Shown: positions 37,244-46,926 of the stretch, one piece after another
Position numbering within the stretch: position 1 is the first letter of the stretch
Layout of the letters: each line of letters starts with the position of its first letter
Origin: Azorhizobium doebereinerae UFLA1-100
Lineage (GTDB): Bacteria; Pseudomonadota; Alphaproteobacteria; Rhizobiales; Xanthobacteraceae
DNA length: 64,000 nt
Direction of reading: 5' to 3'
Assembly (NCBI RefSeq): GCF_000473085.1
Contig: NZ_AXBA01000029.1
Location: 26,304 to 90,303, forward strand
The notes under the pieces: generated by a model
The model's input: only the letters and a program-made list of their open reading frames with translations
What the model was told of the DNA's origin: nothing
The model's database searches: none
Made by a program: the position numbers and the translations under genes

Positions 37244-38284
37244 ATGAGCGTTCCATCACGGGTCTGGCGTTTTTTGCGGGAGAAGGTGGGCCTGCACGGG
37301 CTGGGTTTTATCGCGAGCCTGGTGGTGATCGGCTTTGCCATCACCGTCCTCTACCGCATGCTGCACAAGCTGAATTTCGCCGACGTGGTCGCGGCGTTGC
37401 AGGCGAAGGATCCGCTGCACGTGGCGATCGCCTTCGTGCTGGTGGCCTGCGCCTACATCACGCTGACCTTCTATGACTGGTTCGCCCTGCGCACCATCGG
37501 CAAGTCCGAGGTGCCCTATCGCGTCGCGGCCCTGTCCGGCTTCTGCTCCTATTCGGTGGGGCACAACGTTGGTTTCACCGTCTTCACCGGCGGCTCGGTC
37601 CGCTATCGCATCTATTCCGCCTGGGGCCTGAATGCGGTCGACGTGGCGAAGATCTGCTTCGTCGCCGGCCTGACCTTCTGGCTGGGCAACGTGGCGGTAC
37701 TGGGCCTCGGCATCCTCATCCACCCGGACGCCGCCACGGCGGTGGATCAGCTCCCGCCCTTCGTCAATCGCCTGCTGGGCGTGGCCGCGCTGGCCGCCCT
37801 GGTGGGCTATGTGGTGTGGGTGAGCGCCGCGCCGCGCAAGATCGGCCGCGCCAGCTGGTTCGTCACGCTGCCGGCGGGCAAGACCACCCTGCTGCAGATC
37901 GGCATCGGCATCCTGGATCTCAGCCTGTGCGCGGCGGCCATGTACATGCTGATGCCCGCCAGCCCCTATATCGATCCCATCTCGCTATCGGTGATCTTCG
38001 TCACCGCCACGCTGCTGGGGTTCGCCAGCCATGCGCCCGGTGGCCTCGGGGTGTTTGACGCCGCCTTGCTGGTCGCCCTGCCGCAGTTCGAGGCGGGCGA
38101 GATGGTGGGCGCCCTGCTGGTGTTCCGCCTGTTCTATTACATCGTGCCCTTCGCCCTCGCGCTGACCCTGCTGGGCGGGCGGGAAATCTATCTCGGTGGC
38201 CGCCGGCGCGCCGCCGGGGCGGCCGAGACCGCCGCCGCCGCACCGCCGGTGGCCGAGAGCAAGCGCGTCACCGCCGCCGAATAG
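37244..38284 (+). CDS. YbhN/UPF0104-family integral membrane protein
   Basis: The ATG at 37244 with GGGGGAAA upstream gives 346 residues; an upstream in-frame start at 37097 would add 49 atypical residues. It has eight or so hydrophobic segments and the family pattern YSVGHNVGFTVFTGGSVRYRIYSAWGL, near the middle, plus HAPGGLGVFDAALL. This is the LPG-synthase/glycosyltransferase-2-like transmembrane family, whose members include flippase and lipid-modifying proteins. Without the C-terminal synthase domain, the enzymatic role of aminoacyl-PG synthesis is not expected. Its function is unknown. Confidence 0.8.
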   Translation: MSVPSRVWRFLREKVGLHGLGFIASLVVIGFAITVLYRMLHKLNFADVVAALQAKDPLHVAIAFVLVACAYITLTFYDWFALRTIGKSEVPYRVAALSGFCSYSVGHNVGFTVFTGGSVRYRIYSAWGLNAVDVAKICFVAGLTFWLGNVAVLGLGILIHPDAATAVDQLPPFVNRLLGVAALAALVGYVVWVSAAPRKIGRASWFVTLPAGKTTLLQIGIGILDLSLCAAAMYMLMPASPYIDPISLSVIFVTATLLGFASHAPGGLGVFDAALLVALPQFEAGEMVGALLVFRLFYYIVPFALALTLLGGREIYLGGRRRAAGAAETAAAAPPVAESKRVTAAE

Positions 38285-38323
38285 GCGGGTGAAACGGCGC
38301 GGCGCCGCGGGCGTCGCGCGGCG

Positions 38324-38956
38324 TCACTGCGAGGGCGTGCCGAGCCCGGCGGTGAACGGCGCGAGCCCGGGCAGGGCCGCCGCGGCGTTCTTGGGGATCT
38401 TGACCGTCTGGACGCCGGTGGGGAGGACGAATTGGCGCGGGTCCTGCGGGCCGCGGGTGAGCGAGGTGACCTCGTACAGCACCTCCGTCTTGCCCTTGAT
38501 GTCCATCTCGGTGCGCAGCGCGATGCCGTCCGCCGTGATGCAGGACACCGTCGGCCCCGTTCCCGCCTGGCTGGCGGTGGCATCCACCTTCCAGAGATCG
38601 CAAGGCTCGCCCGCCACTTCCGCGCTCCCGGTCTTGGTGCCGGACCCGTTCATCGAGGCGAAGGTGAAATCGGGCGGCAGGTCCATCTGCACCGCCATCT
38701 TCGGCATGGCCGGCACCATGACCACCATCTTGCCGGCGCGCAGGTCGAGAAGCCCGACCACCATGGCGGGGGCGGCCTTGGGCAGCATCTCCAGCCGCAT
38801 CCGGCCGCCGGAATGGGCAAGGTCCAGCGTGCCGCCGTCGCGCGTCTTCGCCTTCAGCGCGAAGTCGCCGGTGGGGGTGGGGAGGGGATCGGCTTGGGCG
38901 CTGTGCGCCGCGCAGGCGGCAAGGGCGGCGGCGATCAGGCGGAGACGAACAGACAT
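38324..38956 (-). CDS. Exported LolA-like / DUF4412-like protein
   Basis: The ATG at 38956 gives 210 residues, with GGGAAG upstream. Residues 1-21 form a signal peptide ending HSAQA. The mature part alternates beta segments (GDFALKAKTRDGGTLDLAHS, RMRLEMLPK, MVVMVPAMPKMAVQMDL), a pattern seen in LolA/LolB-like lipoprotein-localisation folds and DUF4412 proteins. It carries two cysteines (GEPCDLW and VSCITADG). Function unknown; periplasmic location likely. Confidence 0.65.
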   Translation of the reverse strand: MSVRLRLIAAALAACAAHSAQADPLPTPTGDFALKAKTRDGGTLDLAHSGGRMRLEMLPKAAPAMVVGLLDLRAGKMVVMVPAMPKMAVQMDLPPDFTFASMNGSGTKTGSAEVAGEPCDLWKVDATASQAGTGPTVSCITADGIALRTEMDIKGKTEVLYEVTSLTRGPQDPRQFVLPTGVQTVKIPKNAAAALPGLAPFTAGLGTPSQ

Positions 38957-39252
38957 CGGACACTTCCCAGCAACACCGGGCCCCAGATCGGCCTGACGGT
39001 TAAAGCGCGCATCATGGGCGGCCGTTCCCATTTCCGCATTGAAAAACCAGACTTGCGGCGAAACGCTGTCTTATTGCCTTCGCACGCGGAATTCACCATC
39101 GCTGGGCTATTGAGTCGCAACCGAGGGAAAGGACACCCCGGCGGGCGCATCTTATGTGGTGTCTCTTTGAGGATCGAGCCCATGCCGGGCGGCAGGACGG
39201 ACGATAGAGGTCGCAGCGCGACGGTGCCGGGGTACCGGGCAGGGGGGCGGTC

Positions 39253-40596
39253 ATGAGCATGCTGCCGCCTGTCCCGGTGGTGCCGCCGGCCGATCCGCGC
39301 GCCCCGTGGTGGTGCTATGCCCGGCTTTGGTTCGCCCTCCTCGGCCTTGTCGCACTGGCGGGGGCGGCCGCCGGCCTGGTCCACCTTGCGGTCGCCGGCC
39401 TCATCCTCATCGTCGCGCTGGCCGGAGCGATCTGCGTGCGCCGGGGCCGGGCCTGGCGTGTGCCGCTGCCGATCGTGCCCTCCGCGGCGAGCGCTCCGCC
39501 CGCGCAGCGCCCCCGGGTCGACCCGCCGCTCATCGCCTTGGTGGCGGCGCTGCCCGAGCCGGCTCTGCTGCTGACCCCGGACGGGGAGATCCTGTCCGCC
39601 AACGAGCGCGTGGCGCTGGCCGTGGGCGCCGCGCGGGTCGGCGATCCCCTGTCGTTCCTGGTGCGCGTGCCGGAAGTGCTGGCGGCGGTCCGGGCCGGGG
39701 CCGAGGACGGCGTGCCGCGCCGGGTGGAATTCGCCGAGCGCATCCCGCTCGATCGCTGGCTGGAAGCCCATGTGGTGCCGCTGCACCTGCAAGGGGGGCG
39801 TCCGGGCGGCCGGCCGGACGCGGTGCTGCTGACCTTCCGCGACCTGACCGCGCAGCGGCGGGTGGAGCAGATGCGGGCGGACTTCGTCGCCAACGCCAGC
39901 CATGAGCTGCGCACGCCTTTGGCCTCGCTCTCGGGCTTCATCGAGACCCTGCTCGGCCCGGCGCGCAATGATGCCGCCGCGCGGGAGCGCTTTCTCACCA
40001 TCATGGGGGCCCAGGCGCGGCGCATGTCGCGGCTGATCGACGATCTCCTGTCGCTGTCGCGCATCGAGCTCAACGTCCATGTGCGCCCGGATACGCCGGT
40101 GGACCTCGGTGGCATCCTCGCCCATGTGTGCGATACGCTGACACCGCTGGCCCAGGATCGCGGGGTGACCATCGAGCTCAGCCGCGGAGCAGGCGCCGCC
40201 ATGGTGCGGGGCGACCGGGACGAATTGATCCGGCTGTTCGAGAATCTGGTCGAGAACGCGCTGAAGTACGGCCTCACCGGCAAGCGCGTGGAAGTCGGGC
40301 TGGCGCGGGAGGCGGGGCCGACGGGCGAGGTGGCGGTGATCAGCGTGCGCGACTTCGGGCCGGGCATCGCGCCCGAGCACCTGCCGCGGCTGACCGAGCG
40401 CTTCTACCGGGTGGACGTGGCGGCGAGCCGCGACCAGGGCGGCACGGGACTCGGGCTGGCCATCGTGAAGCACATTGTCGCCCGGCATCGGGGGCGGATG
40501 ACGGTGGAAAGCAGCCCCGGCGAGGGCGCGAATTTTACGGTCCGGCTGGAGCTCGCCGAGGAAACTTCGAAAAACGAAGTCAATCCAGCGGCTTGA
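39253..40596 (+). CDS. phoR: PhoR phosphate-sensing histidine kinase
   Basis: The 447-residue kinase has two closely spaced N-terminal membrane helices, a PAS-like domain (AALPEPALLLTPDGEILSANE), then HisKA with FVANASHELRTPLASLSGF and HATPase boxes NLVENALKYG, RDFGPGI and GGTGLGLAIVKHIV. The minimal periplasmic loop is the PhoR type, which senses phosphate through PstSCAB and PhoU and not by a ligand domain. It is followed directly by a PHO box and pstS, and PhoB is the last gene of the cluster. Confidence 0.94.
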   Translation: MSMLPPVPVVPPADPRAPWWCYARLWFALLGLVALAGAAAGLVHLAVAGLILIVALAGAICVRRGRAWRVPLPIVPSAASAPPAQRPRVDPPLIALVAALPEPALLLTPDGEILSANERVALAVGAARVGDPLSFLVRVPEVLAAVRAGAEDGVPRRVEFAERIPLDRWLEAHVVPLHLQGGRPGGRPDAVLLTFRDLTAQRRVEQMRADFVANASHELRTPLASLSGFIETLLGPARNDAAARERFLTIMGAQARRMSRLIDDLLSLSRIELNVHVRPDTPVDLGGILAHVCDTLTPLAQDRGVTIELSRGAGAAMVRGDRDELIRLFENLVENALKYGLTGKRVEVGLAREAGPTGEVAVISVRDFGPGIAPEHLPRLTERFYRVDVAASRDQGGTGLGLAIVKHIVARHRGRMTVESSPGEGANFTVRLELAEETSKNEVNPAA

Positions 40597-40597
40597 G

Positions 40598-40626
40598 CTG
40601 TCATTCTTGTGTCATGCGTCGGTCAT
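40598..40626 (+). promoter_or_regulatory. PHO box with three 11-bp-spaced repeats upstream of pstS
   Basis: CTGTCAT (40598-40604), GTGTCAT (40609-40615) and CGGTCAT (40620-40626) recur at exactly 11-bp intervals, one base after the phoR stop. The first pair fits the alphaproteobacterial PHO box, two CTGTCAT-like repeats with four-base spacing. The regular third repeat suggests three PhoB-binding units. PhoB should activate pstSCAB-phoU-phoB from here. Confidence 0.85.
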
Positions 40627-40723
40627 AGAAGGTTCGGGCCACGCCGCTATGTCTGTGCGGCCCAAAGTTGCGTCGGGACGGCAACGTCCAGTGGCGGCAC
40701 CTGATTGGCAATGGAGAGAATCC

Positions 40724-41767
40724 GTGAAGCTCACCACCATTTTCGGCGCGGCGATCGCTGTCGCCGGCACTCTGATCGCCGGTAGCGCGTCTGCCCTTGA
40801 TTTCAACGGCGCTGGCGCTTCCTTTCCCGCCCCGGTGTACCAGTCCTGGGGCGCCAAGTATAAAGAGAAGACCGGCAACGGTCTGAACTACCAGTCGATC
40901 GGCTCCGGCGGCGGCCAGAACCAGATCATCAACCGCACGGTTGATTTCGGCGCCTCCGACGCGCCGATGGAGAGCGCCAAGCTCGCCTCCGCCAACCTGC
41001 TCCAGTTCCCGGCGGTGATCGGTTCCATCGTCGCCACCGTGAACATCGACGGCATCGCCTCCGACCAGCTCAAGCTGACCGGCCCGATCCTCGCCGACAT
41101 CTATCTCGGCAAGATCACCAAGTGGAACGACAAGGCGATCGCCGACCTCAACGCCGGCGTGAAGCTGCCCGACCAGGCCATCGTGCCGGTGTATCGCTCG
41201 GACTCGTCCGGCACCTCCTACGTGTTCACCAGCTACCTGGCTGAAGTGAGCCCGGAGTGGAAGTCCAAGGTCGGCGCCGCCACCTCCGTGCAGTGGCCCG
41301 CGGGCGCGGGCGCCAAGGGCAATGAAGGCGTTGCCGGCACCGTGAAGAACACCAAGGGCGGCCTCGGCTACGTCGAGTTCGTCTACGCCGCCGCCAACAA
41401 GCTGGTGGTGACGCAGCTCCAGAACAAGGCGGGCAAGTTCCTCGCCCCGTCCGTGAAGTCCTTCATGGTTGCGGCCGACGCCGCCGACTGGACCGGTTCG
41501 AAGGACTTCGCCGCCTCCATGCTGAACACCAGCGGCGAAGGCGCCTGGCCGATCGTGTCCGCCACCTACATCCTGCTGCCGAAGAACCCCACCAATGTGG
41601 AGGCCTCCAAGGAGGTCATGAAGTTCTTCGAGTGGTCGTATGGCAAGGACGGCGGCGAGATCGCCGAGAAGCTGCACTACATCCCGCTGCCGGAGTCGGT
41701 GGTGAAGCGCATCGAAGCGGCCTGGAAGGCCGAGGTGAAGACCCCGGACGGCAAGCCGGTGTTCTGA
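40724..41767 (+). CDS. pstS: Periplasmic phosphate-binding protein PstS
   Basis: The GTG at 40724 with GGAGAG upstream gives 347 residues. A signal peptide ends near SASA (residues 1-22), after which DFNGAGASFPAPVYQSW, GGGQNQIINRTVDFGASDAPM, and RSDSSGTSYVFTSYL form the family's phosphate-binding loops. It delivers phosphate to PstCA. A 12-bp hairpin with a T-tail follows immediately, which probably lets pstS be expressed above pstC. Confidence 0.96.
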   Translation: MKLTTIFGAAIAVAGTLIAGSASALDFNGAGASFPAPVYQSWGAKYKEKTGNGLNYQSIGSGGGQNQIINRTVDFGASDAPMESAKLASANLLQFPAVIGSIVATVNIDGIASDQLKLTGPILADIYLGKITKWNDKAIADLNAGVKLPDQAIVPVYRSDSSGTSYVFTSYLAEVSPEWKSKVGAATSVQWPAGAGAKGNEGVAGTVKNTKGGLGYVEFVYAAANKLVVTQLQNKAGKFLAPSVKSFMVAADAADWTGSKDFAASMLNTSGEGAWPIVSATYILLPKNPTNVEASKEVMKFFEWSYGKDGGEIAEKLHYIPLPESVVKRIEAAWKAEVKTPDGKPVF

Positions 41768-41777
41768 TCCGACGATC

Positions 41778-41809
41778 GCCGGTCCGCCCATCGGGGCGGG
41801 CCGGCTTTT
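41778..41809 (+). terminator. pstS-pstC attenuator-type hairpin
   Basis: A 12-bp stem with one G-U wobble (left arm 41778-41789, right arm 41794-41805) and a four-base loop is followed by TTTT, 10 bp after the pstS stop. Partial termination here would explain excess binding protein over permease. Confidence 0.7.
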
Positions 41810-42054
41810 CTCCCGCCGCCCGCCGTGCCGATGGCGCAGCGCAGGGCGAGGGCGCCGTTGGAACACACTTTCCCATTTGCGACACCGTGTCTTGCGACGG
41901 GGATTTCCCGGTCCGGGGCGCAGACGGGTGGTCGCCGGGGTGGCGCGTCGCCGGCGGCAGGATTTTGACGACGGGATTTGGATGGTCGGACAGGCGGCCG
42001 GGGCGCGGCCGCTGACCGCCGCCGGACGGCGCGGTCGTGAAGGAAGGGCAGGGG

Positions 42055-43032
42055 ATGGACGCGACGATCGACAGTTCAGGAGCCACGGGCCGCATTCCCA
42101 TTCACCAGGCGAAGAGCATCGGCGGTCTGTCCGATCCGCTGTTCGTCGGGGCGCTGTGGGCCAGCGGCATCTTCGTCCTCATCCTGCTCGGCCTCATCAT
42201 CGCCCAGCTGTTCCTGGGCGGCCTGCCGGCGCTGCAGGAATTCGGCCTCGACTTCCTCTGGACCGCCAGTTGGAATCCGGTGACCGAGAAGTACGGCGCC
42301 CTGGTGATGATCTACGGCACGCTGTTCAGCGCCGTCATCGCCGTCGTGGTGGCCCTGCCGCTGTCGTTCGGCATCGCCTTCTTCCTCACCGAGATCGCGC
42401 CGCAGCCGCTCAAGCGCCCGATCGGCGTCGCCGTGCAGCTGCTGGCCGCCGTGCCCTCCATCATCTACGGCATGTGGGGCTTCTTCGTCATCGCCCCGCT
42501 GATGGCCGCCTATGTGCAGCCGCCGCTGATCGACCTGCTCGGGCCGATCCCGGTGCTGGGCGCCCTGTTCCAGGGTCCGCCGCTGGGCTCGGGCATGTTC
42601 ACCGCCGGCCTGATCCTGGCGGTGATGATCGTGCCCTTCATCACCGCCATGTTCGTGGAGACGCTGGAATCGGTGCCGCCCATGCTGAAGGAATCCGCCT
42701 ACGGCGTCGGCTGCACCACGTTCGAGGTCTACCGCAACGTCTCGGTGCCCTACGGCCGCACGGCCATGGTGGGCGCGGTGATGCTCGGCCTCGGCCGGGC
42801 GCTGGGCGAGACCATGGCGGTGACCTTCGTCATCGGCAATGCGACGCGCCTGTCCGCCTCCCTGTTCGCGCCCGGCGCCACCATCGCCTCCACCATCGCC
42901 AATGAATTCCCCGAGGCGCCGATCGGCTCGCTGAAGCTGACCTCGCTGCTCCAGCTCGGCTTCATCCTGTTCGTCATTTCCTTCATCGTCCTCGCTCTGT
43001 CCCGTGCGCTCGTGCGCTCGCGGCTCGACTGA
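42055..43032 (+). CDS. pstC: Phosphate ABC transporter permease PstC
   Basis: The ATG at 42055, preceded by GGAAGGG, gives 325 residues with about six membrane helices. Landmarks include [41 protein letters not shown], and the permease loop [21 protein letters not shown] with [19 protein letters not shown], which contacts the PstB ATPase. A GTG at 42037 is in frame but less likely. The pair PstC-PstA forms the inner-membrane channel. Confidence 0.95.
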   Translation: MDATIDSSGATGRIPIHQAKSIGGLSDPLFVGALWASGIFVLILLGLIIAQLFLGGLPALQEFGLDFLWTASWNPVTEKYGALVMIYGTLFSAVIAVVVALPLSFGIAFFLTEIAPQPLKRPIGVAVQLLAAVPSIIYGMWGFFVIAPLMAAYVQPPLIDLLGPIPVLGALFQGPPLGSGMFTAGLILAVMIVPFITAMFVETLESVPPMLKESAYGVGCTTFEVYRNVSVPYGRTAMVGAVMLGLGRALGETMAVTFVIGNATRLSASLFAPGATIASTIANEFPEAPIGSLKLTSLLQLGFILFVISFIVLALSRALVRSRLD

Positions 43033-43046
43033 GGGAGACCCGCGCC

Positions 43047-43880
43047 ATGGCTTCTCTCGCCGCCCGCCGGGCCAAGGACACCACCGTCAAGGTGGTCTCC
43101 ACCGGCTTCGCCGTCCTCGCCATCCTGCTTTTGGCCTGGATCCTGCTGACCCTGGTCGCCAAGGGGCTTCCCGCCCTCGGGCTCAGCGTGTTCACCAACG
43201 TGACCATGCCGCCCGGCCAGAACGGCGGCCTGCTCAACGCCATCGTCGGCTCGCTGATCCAGATCGCCATCGCGCTCGCCATCGGCGGCCCCATCGGCAT
43301 CTTCGCCGGCACCTTCCTGGCCGAGAACGGCAAGGGCACCAAGATCGGCTCCGCCGCCCGCTTCGTGAACGACATCCTGCTCTCGGCGCCCTCCATCCTG
43401 GTGGGCCTGTTCATCTACCAGCTCCTGGTGGTGCCGTTCGGCGGCTTCTCCGGCTGGGCCGGCTCCCTGGCGCTGGCCATCCTGGTGATCCCGGTGATCG
43501 TGCGCACCACCGAGGACATGCTGAACCTCGTCCCCGTGGGCCTGCGCGAGGCCGCCTTCGCGCTCGGCGCGCCGCAGTGGAAGGTGGTGATGATGGTGAC
43601 GTGGCGGGCCGCCCGGGCCGGCATCGTCACCGGCATCCTTTTGGCCATCGCCCGCGCCGCCGGCGAGACCGCGCCGCTGCTGTTCACCTCGCTGGGCAAC
43701 AATTCCTGGTCGGTGAACCTGTCCAAGCCCATGGCGAGCCTGCCCATCGCGATCTATCAATATGCCGGCAGCCCGTTTGACGACTGGGTTGCGCTGGCCT
43801 GGGCCGGCGCCCTGCTCATCACGGTGGGCGTGCTGGTGCTCAACGTGGTGTCGCGGCTCGTGCTTGCGCGGTCGCATTGA
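43047..43880 (+). CDS. pstA: Phosphate ABC transporter permease PstA
   Basis: This 277-residue permease has about six membrane helices. It carries the PstA sequence [40 protein letters not shown], the [20 protein letters not shown] cytoplasmic loop and [20 protein letters not shown]. It begins 14 bp after pstC and its stop lies 70 bp before pstB. Confidence 0.95.
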   Translation: MASLAARRAKDTTVKVVSTGFAVLAILLLAWILLTLVAKGLPALGLSVFTNVTMPPGQNGGLLNAIVGSLIQIAIALAIGGPIGIFAGTFLAENGKGTKIGSAARFVNDILLSAPSILVGLFIYQLLVVPFGGFSGWAGSLALAILVIPVIVRTTEDMLNLVPVGLREAAFALGAPQWKVVMMVTWRAARAGIVTGILLAIARAAGETAPLLFTSLGNNSWSVNLSKPMASLPIAIYQYAGSPFDDWVALAWAGALLITVGVLVLNVVSRLVLARSH

Positions 43881-43950
43881 TCGCGCTCGACCCCATCAGA
43901 CCGATTGCCTTGCCCCGCCCGGCAGGGTCCGAGACCGAACGAGGCCTGTC

Positions 43951-44775
43951 ATGAATTCAGCCGTCGATCCGACCTTCAATCTGTCCTCGTCCGTCGCGGC
44001 GAAGCCCGGCGCCGTCGAGGCGCCGGTGAAGATCCAGGTCAACAAGCTCAATTTCTACTACGGGCAGAACCATGCCCTGAAGAACATCAACTTCACCATT
44101 CCCGAGAAGCGCGTGACCGCCATGATCGGCCCGTCGGGCTGCGGCAAGTCCACGCTGCTGCGGGTGTTCAACCGCATGTACGACCTCTATCCCGGCCAGC
44201 GGGCCGAGGGCGAGGTGCTGTTCGACGGCGTGAACGTGGTGGGCAAGGACCTGGACTCCACCGTGGTGCGCAGCCGCATCGGCATGGTGTTCCAGAAGCC
44301 GACCCCCTTCCCCATGTCGATCTACGACAACATCGCCTTCGGCGTGCGCCTGCACGAGAGCATCAACAAGGCGCAGATGGACGAGCGGGTGGAAAGCTGC
44401 CTGCGCAAGGCCGCCATCTGGGAAGAGACCAAGGACCGCCTGCACACCTCGGCGCTGGGCATGTCCGGCGGCCAGCAGCAGCGCCTGTGCATCGCTCGCA
44501 CCATCGCGGTGCGCCCGGAAGTCATCCTGCTGGACGAGCCCACCTCGGCGCTCGACCCCATCTCCACCTCGAAGATCGAAGACCTGATCGACGAGTTGAA
44601 GCAGGAATTCACCATCGTCATCGTGACGCACAACATGCAGCAGGCGGCGCGGTGCGCGGATCTCACGGCGTTCTTCTATCTCGGCGAGCTGGTGGAGGTC
44701 GGCACGTCCGACGTGATCTTCACCAATCCCAAGGAGATCAAGACGCGCGACTACATCACCGGCCGCTTCGGCTGA
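43951..44775 (+). CDS. pstB: Phosphate ABC transporter ATP-binding protein PstB
   Basis: The ATG at 43951 gives 274 residues. Walker A is [11 protein letters not shown], the Q-loop region is [21 protein letters not shown], the signature is [15 protein letters not shown] and Walker B is [13 protein letters not shown]. The first 30 residues are a variable low-similarity head. It drives phosphate import with PstCA and passes the phosphate signal to PhoU and PhoR. Confidence 0.97.
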   Translation: MNSAVDPTFNLSSSVAAKPGAVEAPVKIQVNKLNFYYGQNHALKNINFTIPEKRVTAMIGPSGCGKSTLLRVFNRMYDLYPGQRAEGEVLFDGVNVVGKDLDSTVVRSRIGMVFQKPTPFPMSIYDNIAFGVRLHESINKAQMDERVESCLRKAAIWEETKDRLHTSALGMSGGQQQRLCIARTIAVRPEVILLDEPTSALDPISTSKIEDLIDELKQEFTIVIVTHNMQQAARCADLTAFFYLGELVEVGTSDVIFTNPKEIKTRDYITGRFG

Positions 44776-44794
44776 GCAGAGCGGGAGGTCCCCT

Positions 44795-45523
44795 ATGCCC
44801 GAACATACCGTTTCGGCGTTCGACGTCGAATTGAAGGAACTGGGCCGCAAGGTCGTGGAGATGGGCGGCCAGGCGGAGCGCCTGGTGTCCGATTCCGTGC
44901 TCTCGCTGATCCGCCGCGACGCCGCCGCCGCCCAGCGCGTGGTGCTGCTGGACGCCACCATCGACCAGCTTCAGCGCGAGATCGAGGACAAGGCCGTCCT
45001 GGTCATCGCCAAGCGCCAGCCGGTGGCCAGCGACCTGCGCGACATCGTCGCCACGCTGCGCATCTCCAACGACCTGGAGCGCATCGGCGACCTGGCCAAG
45101 AACATCGGCAAGCGCGTGCTCGCCATCGAGGGCGAGTACCACCCGCAGAAGCTGGTGCGCGGCGTCGAGCACATGTCCGAGCTGGTGCTCGAACAGCTCA
45201 AGGAAGTGCTGGACGCCTATGCCGGCCGCGATCCGGAGAAGGCGCTGGAGGTGTGGCGCAAGGATGCGAGCGTCGACACCATGTACACCTCGCTGTTCCG
45301 CGAACTCCTCACCTACATGATGGAGGATCCGCGCAACATCTCCGTGTGCACGCACCTGCTGTTCTGCGCCAAGAACATCGAGCGCATCGGCGACCACGCC
45401 ACCAACGTGGCCGAGACGGTCTATTACATGGTCACCGGCGGCATGATCTCCGATGACCGGCCGAAGGCCGATGCCTCCAGTGAAACCACGGTTTCGTTCC
45501 CCCCGCGGACCGTCCAGGGATAA
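44795..45523 (+). CDS. phoU: Phosphate signalling protein PhoU
   Basis: The 242-residue all-helical protein has the two tandem PhoU three-helix repeats, with metal-binding sites in the sequences RISNDLERIGDLAKNIGKR (first repeat) and CAKNIERIGDHATNVAETV (second). It mediates inhibition of PhoR when phosphate is plentiful and modulates PstSCAB. It lies 19 bp after pstB and close to phoB, completing the sensing module. Confidence 0.96.
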   Translation: MPEHTVSAFDVELKELGRKVVEMGGQAERLVSDSVLSLIRRDAAAAQRVVLLDATIDQLQREIEDKAVLVIAKRQPVASDLRDIVATLRISNDLERIGDLAKNIGKRVLAIEGEYHPQKLVRGVEHMSELVLEQLKEVLDAYAGRDPEKALEVWRKDASVDTMYTSLFRELLTYMMEDPRNISVCTHLLFCAKNIERIGDHATNVAETVYYMVTGGMISDDRPKADASSETTVSFPPRTVQG

Positions 45524-45529
45524 TTGCCC

Positions 45530-46231
45530 GTGCCTGCGCGCATCCTGATTATCGAGGACGAGGAGCCCCTGACGCTCCTGCTGCGGTACAACCTCGAATC
45601 CGAGGGCTATGCCGTGGACAATGTGGGTCGGGGCGACGAAGCCGAGACCCGGCTGCGTGAAAGCGTGCCGGACCTCGTCATCCTCGACTGGATGCTGCCC
45701 GGGCTGTCCGGCATCGAGCTCTGCCGCCGGCTGCGCACGCGGCCGGAGACCGAGCGCCTGCCGGTCATCATGCTCACCGCCCGTGGCGAGGAGACCGAGC
45801 GCGTGCGCGGTCTCGCCACCGGCGCGGACGACTACGTGGTCAAGCCCTTCTCCGTGCCCGAGCTTCTGGCCCGGGTGCGGGCGCTGCTGCGCCGGGCCAA
45901 GCCCGAGCACGTGGCGACCCTGCTGCGCGCCGGCGACATCGAGCTGGACCGGGAGACCCACCGGGTCCACCGCTCCGGGCGCGAGGTGCATCTCGGCCCC
46001 ACCGAGTTCCGCCTGCTGGAATTCCTCATGCAGAGCCCCGGCCGGGTGTTTTCCCGCGAGCAATTGCTCGACGGGGTGTGGGGGCAGGACGTCTATATCG
46101 ACGAGCGCACCGTGGACGTGCATGTGGGCCGCCTGCGCAAGGCGATCAATCGCGGCCGGCAGCTCGACCCCATCCGCACGGTGCGCGGGGCGGGCTATTC
46201 CTTCAACGAGATGTTCGCCCGCGCCCATTGA
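45530..46231 (+). CDS. phoB: PhoB response regulator
   Basis: The GTG at 45530 with GGGA upstream gives 233 residues. It has a receiver with acidic residues IIEDEE, phosphoacceptor Asp53 in VILDWMLPG, MLTARGEE and YVVKPFS, followed by a winged-helix domain with GPTEFRLLEFLM and VRGAGYSF. Phosphorylated by PhoR, it should bind the PHO box at 40598 and control its own operon. Placing phoB after phoU, with phoR upstream of pstS, is the common Hyphomicrobiales arrangement. Confidence 0.95.
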   Translation: MPARILIIEDEEPLTLLLRYNLESEGYAVDNVGRGDEAETRLRESVPDLVILDWMLPGLSGIELCRRLRTRPETERLPVIMLTARGEETERVRGLATGADDYVVKPFSVPELLARVRALLRRAKPEHVATLLRAGDIELDRETHRVHRSGREVHLGPTEFRLLEFLMQSPGRVFSREQLLDGVWGQDVYIDERTVDVHVGRLRKAINRGRQLDPIRTVRGAGYSFNEMFARAH

Positions 46232-46336
46232 CGCGACGGGCGCCGTCCCGGCAATCCGCCATTGACCTTTCGCCGTAGAAGAGCAGCCTGTCCGGTGTAC
46301 GGGCAGCGATGGCACGGTCGCGTCGGGGAGGCGGAC

Positions 46337-46681
46337 ATGGGCCTGGCAGCGAAAGCAGCGGAACGTCGCACATCACGCCGGGCGCATGCGCCCTGGCCGG
46401 TCCTTCTGGGGCTGCTGGCGCTGGCGGCGTCGGCCGCCCCGGCCTTGGCCCGGCCCTCCACCCAGGCCATGACCTGCGCCGCGGCGGCGGGCCTGGTGAA
46501 GCGCAGCGGCGGCATCGTCCTCGACACCTCGCCCACCACCTTCGATCGGTTCGTGAGCGACATGCGCTTCTGCCAGCCGGACGAGGCGCTGCGGCCGGCG
46601 TTCGAGCGGACCCGCGACAACCCGCAATGCTTCATCGGCTACACCTGCTATGAGCCGGACTGGGGGCATCGCGACTGGTGA
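46337..46681 (+). CDS. Small secreted four-cysteine protein, first of a tandem pair
   Basis: The ATG at 46337, with GGGGAGG upstream, gives 114 residues: a basic head, a hydrophobic segment (WPVLLGLLALAASAAPALA) and a mature domain. That domain carries MTCAAAAGLVKRSGGIVLDT, TTFDRFV, RFCQPDE and a C-terminal NPQCFIGYTCYEPDW. The four cysteines are probably disulfide-bonded. The protein at 46927 has the same layout. Family unknown; the tight, conserved core suggests a periplasmic or surface role. Confidence 0.7.
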   Translation: MGLAAKAAERRTSRRAHAPWPVLLGLLALAASAAPALARPSTQAMTCAAAAGLVKRSGGIVLDTSPTTFDRFVSDMRFCQPDEALRPAFERTRDNPQCFIGYTCYEPDWGHRDW

Positions 46682-46783
46682 GCCGTCTGGTTCGCCGGGG
46701 CCTTTGCGTCTATGGTCGGGACCGCCCCGGGGGCGGGACGAAGGGGACCCCGGGTGCGCGCGGACCCTGCCGCGCGACGACGG

Positions 46784-46909
46784 GCAAGGTGGTGCCGGCA
46801 AGAAGACGGTGCCGACAAGACGGTGCCGGGAAGATGGTCCCGACAGTCGTGCTGACAAGATGATGCCGACTAGGTGATGCCGACAAGGTGATGCGGACGG
46901 TCGATCCCG
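46784..46909. repeat. Degenerate 14-bp tandem repeat array between the two paralogues
   Basis: Eight units and a partial ninth follow a 14-bp period with consensus near ACAAGATGGTGCCG (units begin at 46784, 46798, 46815, 46829, 46843, 46855, 46869, 46883, 46897). One unit is 17 bp and one 12 bp. The array stops 17 bp before the start codon of the second paralogue. Confidence 0.75.
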
Positions 46910-46926
46910 CCGTGGGAGTGAGTGTC

